Assembly: GCA_949494735.1 (NCBI GenBank)
Contig: CATABD010000004.1
Span: 1-64,000, forward strand
DNA: 64,000 nt
Source: an uncultured Oscillospiraceae bacterium
GTDB lineage: Bacteria; Bacillota; Clostridia; Oscillospirales; Oscillospiraceae
Direction: 5' to 3'
In this document: positions 56,961 through 64,000 of the stretch, in pieces
How positions within the stretch are numbered: position 1 is the first letter of the stretch
Layout of the letters: each line of letters starts with the position of its first letter
Made by a program: the position numbers and the translations under genes
Notes under the pieces: generated by a model
Seen by the model: the letters and a program-made list of their open reading frames with translations, nothing else
Database searches by the model: none
Told to the model about the DNA's origin: nothing

Positions 56961-57701
56961 ATGGGCAAGAAGTATTTTACGCTCAGCTTCGATGATGGGC
57001 TGGAGCAGGACAAACGGGTGATCCGGCTGATGAAGCAATACGGGCTTAAAGGGACCTTCAACCTCAATGCCGGCCTGTTCGGCGCCCGCGGCGAGGTGAA
57101 GGGGATCGGAACCTTCTCTTTCCAGGACTGCCCCGAGGGGGTAACGCACAAATGGCCCTTCTCCTATGTGCGGCACAATCGAATCCCGCAGGACGAGGTT
57201 CTCCAGGTTTATGAGGGGATGGAAATTGCCACCCATGGCTTCCGGCATGAATCCCTGGGCGCTGTCAGCGAGGACGAAATGCGCGCGTCGGTGGACGCGG
57301 ACAAGGCCGCCCTGGAGGGGCTCTTTGGCGCCCCCATCGTGGGCCATGCCTATGCGCAGGGCTCCACTTCGCCGGCAGTGCAGGCGTATCTGAAGGAACG
57401 GGGCTACCGGTATGCCAGAGCGGTGTTCCCCTCTGGCGGCTATGAGTTCCCCGAAGACCCGCTGAACTTCCGTCCCTCCACCTCCATCATTTTGAAGGAC
57501 GCCATGAAGCTGGTGGAGCGCTTCAAGCGCGAGGAGGCCCAGGATCGGGACTTGCTGCTATACCTCTGGGCGCACAGCTATGAAATGGACTACGGAAAGG
57601 GCAATGCCAGCTGGGATGCCCTGGAACGGCTTTTTGAGGCCATCGCGGGGCGCAGCGATATCGTATACTGCACCAACAGCGAGGCATTCTCACATATTTG
57701 A
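56961..57701 (+). CDS. Polysaccharide deacetylase (CE4/NodB-like)
   Basis: 246 residues. Motif 1 SFDDG with Asp11-Asp12, metal ligands His92 and His96 in THGFRHESL, and a late WAHSYEMDY are those of the NodB family. No signal peptide, unlike cell-wall deacetylases, so it probably acts on imported sugars. Its end overlaps the region before the GH2 gene with a 14-base gap. Confidence 0.87.
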   Translation: MGKKYFTLSFDDGLEQDKRVIRLMKQYGLKGTFNLNAGLFGARGEVKGIGTFSFQDCPEGVTHKWPFSYVRHNRIPQDEVLQVYEGMEIATHGFRHESLGAVSEDEMRASVDADKAALEGLFGAPIVGHAYAQGSTSPAVQAYLKERGYRYARAVFPSGGYEFPEDPLNFRPSTSIILKDAMKLVERFKREEAQDRDLLLYLWAHSYEMDYGKGNASWDALERLFEAIAGRSDIVYCTNSEAFSHI

Positions 57702-57715
57702 GGGGGCGCAGACAG

Positions 57716-60115
57716 ATGAAAAAACAAAACTTCAACACGGGCTGGCTGTTCAGTGCCGTGGGCGGGGAGCAGGCCATGAAGCCGGTCACGCTTCCCCATG
57801 ACGCGATGCTGTACGAGAAACGCTCGAAGGATGCCGCTACGGCAGGGGCCTGCGGATATTTTCCCGGCGGCGCCTATGTCTATATCAGACGGCTTCCCGT
57901 GCCCGAGGAGTGGCGGGAGCAGTCCGCCGTCCTGGAATTTGAGGCGGTCTATCAAAACGCCCAGGTGTTCGTGAACGGCACCCTCGCCGCCGAGCAGCGG
58001 TACGGCTATATCAGCTTCTTTGTGGCGCTGGAGCAGTATCTGAAATACGGTGAGGAAAATGAGATAAAGGTGATCGCCGACAACTCGGCGGTGCCCAATT
58101 CCCGCTGGTATTCCGGAAGCGGGATATATCGGAACGTAAACCTTTTCCTTGGGGATCGGAACCATATCATCCCCGACGGCCTATTGATCTCCACCTCCGG
58201 GAACAACACGGCCCATGTGAAGGTGTCGGTCACCGGCGGCGACACGGTTCGGGTTTCCATCCTGGACGGCGAAAGCCTCGCGGCGCAGGCCGAGGTGCCG
58301 GTAAAGGACGGGACAGCTTCCGTGGACATCCCCGTTTCCCAGCCCCGGCTTTGGGACGCAGACCACCCCGAGCTGTATCTGTGCCGGACGGAGCTGCTGA
58401 AGGATGGCGAGGTGGTTGACACGGCGGAGGAGCGGTTTGGTTTCCGCACCCTCAGCTGGAGCGTCAAGGGCTTCTTCGTGAATGGGCAGGAGACGCTGCT
58501 TCGCGGCGCCTGCATCCACCACGACAACGGCATCCTGGGCGCGTGCTCCTTTGAAGCTGCTGAACTCCGCCGCGTCCGGCTGCTCAAGGAGGCCGGCTTC
58601 AACGCGATACGTTCCTCCCATAACCCGGCGTCCAAAGCCTTGCTGGATGCCTGTGACCAGCTGGGTATGTATGTCATGGATGAATTCTGCGACAACTGGC
58701 TGGTGCATAAAAACCCCTACGACTATGCGGACAAGGATTTCCGTGCGTGGTGGGAACGGGATCTCACTGCCATGGTGATCAAAAACTACAACCACCCCAG
58801 CGTAGTCATGAATTCCATCGGGAACGAGATCTCCGAGCTGGCCATCCCCGAGGGACAGGAGTACTGCAAAAAGCTGGCCGTCCTGGCCCGGAAGCTGGAT
58901 CCGGGGAAAGCCGTGACCCTGGGTGTCAACCTGATGCTGTGCAGTATGTCGGCCAAGGGCGGCGGCATATACGGCGACAAAAAGGACGGGAAAGAGAACA
59001 AGAACGGCAGTCAGACCATGGATAATGTCCCTACCAGCGCGTTCTTCAATATGCTGATGAACATGGCCGGGGGGATGATTGAAAAAATGGCCGCCAAGCC
59101 CGCCGCGGATAATGCCACAAAGGTGTGCTTCTCCTACCTGGATATCGGCGGGTATAATTACGCCGCCTCCCGGTATGAGAAGGACGGCACACTTCATCCG
59201 GACCGGGTTATCGTTGGCTCCGAGACCCTGCCCAAAAACCTCTATCACAACTGGCAGCTGGTGAAAAAGCTCCCCTATGTCATCGGCGACTTCATGTGGA
59301 CCGGCTGGGACTACCTGGGGGAGTCCGGCATCGGCACCGTCCGCTACAAAAGCTTCAAGAATCCCGGTCAGGACGCGCCTATCATTTCCGGCGGCTGCGG
59401 CGTGATCGACATCTGCGGAAAGCTCCGCCCCGAGGTGCAGTGGAACCGGCTGACCTGGGGACTGGATCACACCCCCGGTATCGGTGTGGAACCGTATACC
59501 CACGCCGGGGAGACGGGCTCTGTATCCATGTGGCGTGACACAGACGCGGTGGCAAGCTGGTCTTGGGCCGGCTGCGAGGGGAAGCGGAACAAGATCACCG
59601 TGTATTCCGACGGTGACACGGCGGAACTCATCATAAATGGGCGTTCCTATGGGAAGAAAAAGACAAAGGAGTATAAGGCCGTCTTCAAACACATTGCCTA
59701 TGAGCCCGGAACGATCACCGCGATCAGCTATGACAGTGCCGGGAAAGAGCTGTCCCGCACCTCCATGAAGACTGCCGAGGGCGCCAGCGAACTGCGCGTG
59801 GCTGCTGATCGGAGCGCCTTGAAGGCGGGGACGCAGGATCTGGCTTATTTGAGCATCGACCTGACCGGCGCGGACGGGATCACAAAGTCTTCCGAGGACA
59901 CCGCAGTTACGGTGGAGGTCAGCGGCGCCGGCGAGCTGCTGGCCCTTGGCTCTGCAAAGCCCAATATGGGGGAGAACTTCTTCTCCAATACCCATACCAC
60001 CTATTATGGGAAAGCGCTGGCCGTTGTCCGCGCCGGAGACGCCCCCGGCGGGATCACGGTGACTGTGCGGGCAGATGGGATGCAGGCCAGGACGGTCGAA
60101 CTGAACGCGATCTAA
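57716..60115 (+). CDS. Glycoside hydrolase family 2 enzyme with DUF4982-like C terminus
   Basis: 799 residues from ATG 57716 (GAGGGGGCGC upstream). GH2 domains in order: NFNTGWLFS and LPHDAMLYEKR, YSGSGIYRNVNLF, FFVNGQETLLRGACIHHDNG, then the barrel with acid/base Glu371 in SIGNEISE and nucleophile Glu503 in VGSETLPKN. The C-terminal part (from about 590) carries KITVYSDGDTAELIINGRSYG and Ig-like strands. No signal peptide. This type acts on beta-galactosides or related glycosides in the cytoplasm. The gene at 63065 is a paralog. Confidence 0.9.
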   Translation: MKKQNFNTGWLFSAVGGEQAMKPVTLPHDAMLYEKRSKDAATAGACGYFPGGAYVYIRRLPVPEEWREQSAVLEFEAVYQNAQVFVNGTLAAEQRYGYISFFVALEQYLKYGEENEIKVIADNSAVPNSRWYSGSGIYRNVNLFLGDRNHIIPDGLLISTSGNNTAHVKVSVTGGDTVRVSILDGESLAAQAEVPVKDGTASVDIPVSQPRLWDADHPELYLCRTELLKDGEVVDTAEERFGFRTLSWSVKGFFVNGQETLLRGACIHHDNGILGACSFEAAELRRVRLLKEAGFNAIRSSHNPASKALLDACDQLGMYVMDEFCDNWLVHKNPYDYADKDFRAWWERDLTAMVIKNYNHPSVVMNSIGNEISELAIPEGQEYCKKLAVLARKLDPGKAVTLGVNLMLCSMSAKGGGIYGDKKDGKENKNGSQTMDNVPTSAFFNMLMNMAGGMIEKMAAKPAADNATKVCFSYLDIGGYNYAASRYEKDGTLHPDRVIVGSETLPKNLYHNWQLVKKLPYVIGDFMWTGWDYLGESGIGTVRYKSFKNPGQDAPIISGGCGVIDICGKLRPEVQWNRLTWGLDHTPGIGVEPYTHAGETGSVSMWRDTDAVASWSWAGCEGKRNKITVYSDGDTAELIINGRSYGKKKTKEYKAVFKHIAYEPGTITAISYDSAGKELSRTSMKTAEGASELRVAADRSALKAGTQDLAYLSIDLTGADGITKSSEDTAVTVEVSGAGELLALGSAKPNMGENFFSNTHTTYYGKALAVVRAGDAPGGITVTVRADGMQARTVELNAI

Positions 60116-60136
60116 GCGGAGCAAAGAAGGGACGTT

Positions 60137-61600
60137 ATGGACAAAAAAGAAACTGGCTTCTGGAACACCCCCCTCACCAGCTCGCTGGTGGGATCCCAGA
60201 GCGCAAAGCTGCCGGAAATGCTGCTGGGCTACTTCATCGGCCCCTTCGGGGCGCTGCTGTCCTCCGGCATCTTCACCAGCATCCTGCAAAACTACTTCAC
60301 CGATGTGCTCAAGCTGGATTTGAGCTTCCTCACCGGGTTACAGCTGTTTTCCACCATCCTGATCGTGGCGGCCAACCTTGTGGTGGGCCAGCTTATTGAG
60401 CGCACAAAGGCCCTGGCGGGCAAGGCCCGGCCCTGGGTGCTGCTGTCTGCGCTGACGCTGAGCGCGGCCAGCGTGCTCATGTTCATCGTCCCCTTCCAGA
60501 GCCCCACGGCAAAAATGGTGTGGATCGCCATCGCCTATAATCTCTACTACGCGGTGGCCTATCCCATCTACAACACCGCCAACTCCACCCTGATCCCTGT
60601 GTCCACCCGGGACAGCAAACAGCGGGCCACCCTGGCTTCCTTCACCAACGTGGCGGGCCTGGGGGTCATGGGTGTGGGCTCCATGGTGTTCCCCATGCTG
60701 GTGTCCTTTGCCCTGAAGGAAAACCAGGGGCTTTGGTTCATGACCATGCTGGCTGTGGCAATATTCACCGCCCTGACCATCTTCCTCCAGTTCAAGTTCA
60801 CCCGAGAGCGGGTCACGGAGGAGAGCATGGGCACAGCCGGCAGCGACGCCCAGGACAAAACGGCCACCCTGGGGGAACAGCTCAAGGCTGTGGCCAGCGA
60901 GAAGTGGTGGTGGATCACCATGATCTTTTACATGGGCTTCCAGTGGAGCGGGGCCATGAAGAACGGCTCCATGGCTTTCTTCTGCAAATGGGTGCTGGAC
61001 AACACCTTCTTTGGCTCCGCCGACGCCTGGGGCGCGTCCCAATCCCTGCTGGCGGTGCTGGGGGCCATCCCCATGGCGGTGGCGGCGGCGCTGGTGGTGC
61101 CGTTGGCCAACAAATTCGGCAAGCGCACCGTCACCATCATCGGCATGGTGGTCGGCGTCATCGGCGGCGTTATTGCCGGGCTGGGGCAGGGCCAGATCGT
61201 CCCGGTGGCCGCAGGCGTGGCGATCAAGTGCCTGGGCTCCGCCCCGGCGTGCTACCTGATTTTGGCCATGCTGGCGGACGTGATCGACCACATCGAATTT
61301 AAGAGCGGCATCCGCACAGACGGGCTTACCATGTCCATCTACAGCTCCATCATGGTGGCCGCCACCCCCATCTGCAACGCGATTTTCAGCGCCATCCTGA
61401 ACGGTAGCGGCTATGCCCAGGGGGCCGACGTGGCCCTGGGCACCGCGGGGCAGACCGCCGCGGCCCAGGGAGCCATCACGGTGAGCTATATCTGGATCGA
61501 GACCATCGCCTACGCCCTGTGCGCGGTGCTGATGCTGCTGTGGACGGTGGAGAAAAACCTCCCCGAGGAGCAAAAGGCCATCGCGGAGCGCAAAAAGTGA
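60137..61600 (+). CDS. GPH-family sugar:cation symporter
   Basis: 487 residues with 12 expected helices. KLPEMLLGYFIGPFGALLSS opens it; VVGQLIERTKALAGKARPW sits between helices 2 and 3; AMLADVIDHIEFKSGIRTDG is the second-half GPH marker. The gene follows GH2 by 21 bases and precedes the second GH43 by 11 bases. It is the likely importer for the substrate of this GH43-GH2 set. Confidence 0.91.
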   Translation: MDKKETGFWNTPLTSSLVGSQSAKLPEMLLGYFIGPFGALLSSGIFTSILQNYFTDVLKLDLSFLTGLQLFSTILIVAANLVVGQLIERTKALAGKARPWVLLSALTLSAASVLMFIVPFQSPTAKMVWIAIAYNLYYAVAYPIYNTANSTLIPVSTRDSKQRATLASFTNVAGLGVMGVGSMVFPMLVSFALKENQGLWFMTMLAVAIFTALTIFLQFKFTRERVTEESMGTAGSDAQDKTATLGEQLKAVASEKWWWITMIFYMGFQWSGAMKNGSMAFFCKWVLDNTFFGSADAWGASQSLLAVLGAIPMAVAAALVVPLANKFGKRTVTIIGMVVGVIGGVIAGLGQGQIVPVAAGVAIKCLGSAPACYLILAMLADVIDHIEFKSGIRTDGLTMSIYSSIMVAATPICNAIFSAILNGSGYAQGADVALGTAGQTAAAQGAITVSYIWIETIAYALCAVLMLLWTVEKNLPEEQKAIAERKK

Positions 61601-61611
61601 GGGGGCGCGGC

Positions 61612-63087
61612 GTGAAAACAAAGCAGGCGCTCAACCCCTATCTCCCCAGCTGGGAGTATATCCCGGACGGCGAGCCCCATGTGTTTGAAAACCGGGTCTA
61701 CGTCTACGGTTCCCACGACAGGTTCAACGCGCCCATCTTCTGCGTCAACGACTACGTGTGCTGGTCCGCCCCGGTGGACGACCTGTCCGACTGGCGGTAT
61801 GAGGGCGTGATCTACCGCAAGAACCAGGATCCGAAAAATAAGCTGGGCCTGCGGCTGCTGTTCGCCCCCGACGTGTGCCGGGGGGTGGACGGGCGGTATT
61901 ATCTCTACTACGCCTTTGACTTCATGGGGATTATGGGGGTGGCCGTCTGCGACACCCCGGCAGGGAAATACCAATTCCTTGGCCATGTCCATTATCCCAA
62001 CGGCACTGTCTGGGGACGGCGGAAGGGCGACCAGTTCCCCTTCGACCCCGGCGTGCTGGCGGACGACAACGGGCGGATCTGGCTGTACTCCGGGTTTTAT
62101 ACGCCCACGCCCGCCTTCGTCACCGGCTTCAAGAAGCTGCGCAATGACGGCGGCACGGTGGTGGAGCTGGAGCGGGATATGCTCACCATCAAGGGGGAGC
62201 CCCAGGTGATTTTTCCCAAGGAGGGCCCCGGCTCCTTCTCCAACCACGAGTTTTTTGAGGCCAGCTCCATCCGCAAGGACGGGGACAAGTACATCTTCGT
62301 CTACTCCTCCCGACACAACCACGAGCTGTGCTATGCGGTCAGCGGCCGGCCCGACGGCGGCTTCACTTTCGGAGGCACGCTGGTGAGCCAGGGCGACCTG
62401 TTCCTGGACGGCAACGAGGACGAGCGAAAGGGCCTGAACTACCTGGGCAATACCCACGGCGGGCTGCTGAACATCGGGGAGGACTGGTATATCTTCTACC
62501 ACCGGCAGACCAACCGCCACTCCTATTCCCGTCAGGCCTGCGCGGAAAAGCTGGTTCGCAGCCCCGACGGCTCCTTCCGGCAGGCGGAAGTGACCTCCTG
62601 CGGGCTGAACGGCGGGCCGCTGCGAGGCATTGGGCGCTATCCGGCCTATATTGCCTGCAACCTGTGGAGCAGGGATGGCGTGGGGCGCTACGACTGTCCC
62701 AGTCCCCGAAGGGCATTTGCCGCCCACCCCTATTTCACCCAGACGGGGAAGGACCGGGAGGGGAACGGTGACCAGTACATCGCCAATATGCGGGACGGCG
62801 CTGTGGCAGGCTTCAAGTATTTTGACATCCGGGGGGTCAAAGCTGTATCGGTGGAACTGAGCGGCACCGCGGAAGGAGAATTTTTACTCTCCGACACGCC
62901 GGGCTTTCAGACGATATCGGCGCGTATCCCGTTGAAGCTGATCGATGGATGGGCAGAATTTCGAGCAGGCTGTGCCTTAGATAACGGGGCACGGACGCTG
63001 TATTTCAAATTCTGCGGAGTGGGAAGTGTTGATTTCCATTCCTTTTTACTGGAGGAGGAGAAACATGAAGGCAAATCAATTCAATGA
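61612..63087 (+). CDS. Glycoside hydrolase family 43 enzyme with C-terminal beta domain (second copy)
   Basis: 491 residues from a GTG at 61612, with GAGGGGGCGCG upstream; the open frame before it is a shadow of the symporter gene. Base Asp19 in PSWEYIPDGEP, Asp145 in FDPGVLADD and acid Glu216 in FFEASSIR. The same C-terminal domain as in the first copy (YIANMRDGAVAGFKYFDI). It differs from copy 1 by longer loops after the second blade, so specificity may differ. The last 23 bases overlap the following GH2 gene. Confidence 0.9.
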   Translation: MKTKQALNPYLPSWEYIPDGEPHVFENRVYVYGSHDRFNAPIFCVNDYVCWSAPVDDLSDWRYEGVIYRKNQDPKNKLGLRLLFAPDVCRGVDGRYYLYYAFDFMGIMGVAVCDTPAGKYQFLGHVHYPNGTVWGRRKGDQFPFDPGVLADDNGRIWLYSGFYTPTPAFVTGFKKLRNDGGTVVELERDMLTIKGEPQVIFPKEGPGSFSNHEFFEASSIRKDGDKYIFVYSSRHNHELCYAVSGRPDGGFTFGGTLVSQGDLFLDGNEDERKGLNYLGNTHGGLLNIGEDWYIFYHRQTNRHSYSRQACAEKLVRSPDGSFRQAEVTSCGLNGGPLRGIGRYPAYIACNLWSRDGVGRYDCPSPRRAFAAHPYFTQTGKDREGNGDQYIANMRDGAVAGFKYFDIRGVKAVSVELSGTAEGEFLLSDTPGFQTISARIPLKLIDGWAEFRAGCALDNGARTLYFKFCGVGSVDFHSFLLEEEKHEGKSIQ

Positions 63088-64000
63088 TTGCTGGCAAGTG
63101 AGATATCTGGAAGATGAGGGCCCCGGTGTTCCCGTGACCCTTCCCCATGACGCCATGCTGTCCGAGCCCCGGACGGAGTTGTCCGCCGGGGGTATCAATA
63201 CCGGCTGGTACGAGGGGCGGGACTATCTCTACACCAAGGTTTTTACGCCGGACAGAGCGCTGACGGATCAATGCGCTGTGTTGGAGTTTGAGGGCGTGTA
63301 CCACAACGCCGAGGTGTGGCTCAACGGGGAAAAGCTGGCTTTCCGGCCCTACGGCTACACCAACTTCTATGTGGAGCTGACGGGGAAGCTGCGGGCGGGG
63401 GAGGAAAATACCTTGGAGGTCATCGCCCGCAACGCCGACCAGCCCAACTCCCGCTGGTACTCCGGCGCGGGCATTTACCGGCCTGTTGTCTTGTGGACGG
63501 CGGATCGGGAGCACATCAAGCTCAACGGGGTGAAGATCCGCACACTATCCCTGGATCCGGCCCAGATCGAGGTGCGGGTGGAGACGGAGGGTGCGGGGCC
63601 GGTGTCCGTGGCCGTTCTGGACGACGGACGAGAGCTGGCCGCCGCATCCGGGGAGACCAAGGGGCAGTTTACATTTACCATGATCCTGGAAGGGGCTAAG
63701 CCCTGGAGCCTGGACGATCCTCAGCTCTATGCGTGCCGGATAAGGTTTGGGACGGATGAGGTGGTGGAGACCTTCGGTCTGCGCACCCTGGAGTGGGGCC
63801 GCCGCGGTCTGCTGCTCAACGGGGAGCGGGTCATTGTCCAGGGGGCCTGCATCCACCACGACAACGGTGTGCTGGGGGCCTGCTGCTACGAGGACGCGGA
63901 GTGGCGCAAGATCCGCATTTTAAAGGAAAACGGCTACAACGCCATCCGCTCCGCCCACAACCCCTGTTCCAAGTTCCTGCTGGATGCCTGTGACCATCTG
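63065..64000 (+). CDS. Glycoside hydrolase family 2 enzyme, cut by the window end
   Basis: The first 312 codons are present; the rest lies beyond the window. ATG at 63065 follows GAGGAGGAGAAAC inside the end of the GH43 gene. LPHDAMLSEPR, YSGAGIYRPVVLW, LLLNGERVIVQGACIHHDNG and AIRSAHNPCSKFLLDACD match the GH2 paralog at 57716, so the same GH43-to-GH2 order occurs twice. The catalytic glutamates are not yet reached. Confidence 0.9.
   Translation, partial: MKANQFNDCWQVRYLEDEGPGVPVTLPHDAMLSEPRTELSAGGINTGWYEGRDYLYTKVFTPDRALTDQCAVLEFEGVYHNAEVWLNGEKLAFRPYGYTNFYVELTGKLRAGEENTLEVIARNADQPNSRWYSGAGIYRPVVLWTADREHIKLNGVKIRTLSLDPAQIEVRVETEGAGPVSVAVLDDGRELAAASGETKGQFTFTMILEGAKPWSLDDPQLYACRIRFGTDEVVETFGLRTLEWGRRGLLLNGERVIVQGACIHHDNGVLGACCYEDAEWRKIRILKENGYNAIRSAHNPCSKFLLDACDHL

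Noticed and set aside
1-64000. CRISPR array, tRNA or rRNA genes, transposase or integrase genes
   Set aside because: No regularly spaced repeat array, no tRNA cloverleaf noticed, and no DDE, tyrosine or serine recombinase pattern among the translated frames. The element's integration and transfer genes must lie elsewhere.

Overview
The window reads as a GC-rich member of the Clostridia, most likely an Oscillospiraceae-like gut bacterium. I infer this from AGGAGG ribosome binding sites, DUF4317 and DUF6465 type genes, a YolD/UvrX-type polymerase pair, GPH sugar symporters and domain-swapped GH3 enzymes of the Ruminococcus/Butyrivibrio kind. No rRNA, tRNA, CRISPR array or intact insertion sequence was found.

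Region 1 (1-19.7 kb) is the core of a mobile element, a plasmid or integrative element whose left part lies outside the window. It starts with ssb, a DUF4160 pair, a VWA protein, DUF4317, and a YolD + Y-family polymerase operon behind a promoter with a LexA-like site. A long tightly packed operon (6.7-19.7 kb) follows. It encodes a JAB/JAMM isopeptidase, a ThiF/E1-like adenylyltransferase, a second DNA sliding clamp, a zinc-ribbon protein, a bactofilin-like protein, a DUF6094-type N6-adenine methyltransferase, a prokaryotic E2-like (PRTRC-B type) protein, a Rad52-like annealing protein, an SbcC/Rad50-like ATPase with a zinc hook, a CHC2/Toprim primase-like protein and several small unknowns. 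This is a Firmicutes version of the PRTRC theme: ubiquitin-type conjugation parts built into a replication and recombination operon. The operon begins with a likely leader: extended -10 promoter, 13-bp tandem repeats, a 25-codon ORF and a terminator hairpin.

Region 2 (19.9-25.8 kb) is less GC-rich. It holds an OmpR-type two-component system divergent from a MacB-like ATPase-permease fusion and a membrane-anchored secreted protein. The shared intergenic region carries a perfect 20-bp inverted repeat and an array of GTTGAG boxes at 11-bp spacing.

Region 3 (26-64 kb) is a large glycan or plant-glycoside utilisation locus. A lipoprotein GH78 alpha-L-rhamnosidase and a long operon of four membrane-tethered, domain-permuted GH3 enzymes both carry the same 21-bp-spaced direct repeat pair, the architecture bound by LytTR regulators. 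An AgrC/LytTR sensor-regulator pair sits between them. Downstream are SGNH hydrolases, an isomerase-like TIM barrel, three GH2 enzymes (the last cut by the window end), a broken GH3, three GPH symporters, an AraC regulator, two GH43 enzymes and a polysaccharide deacetylase. The layout suggests trimming of glycosides at the cell surface by tethered GH78/GH3, import by cation symporters, and cytoplasmic finishing by GH2/GH43 and de-esterification. The substrate cannot be read from the sequence.
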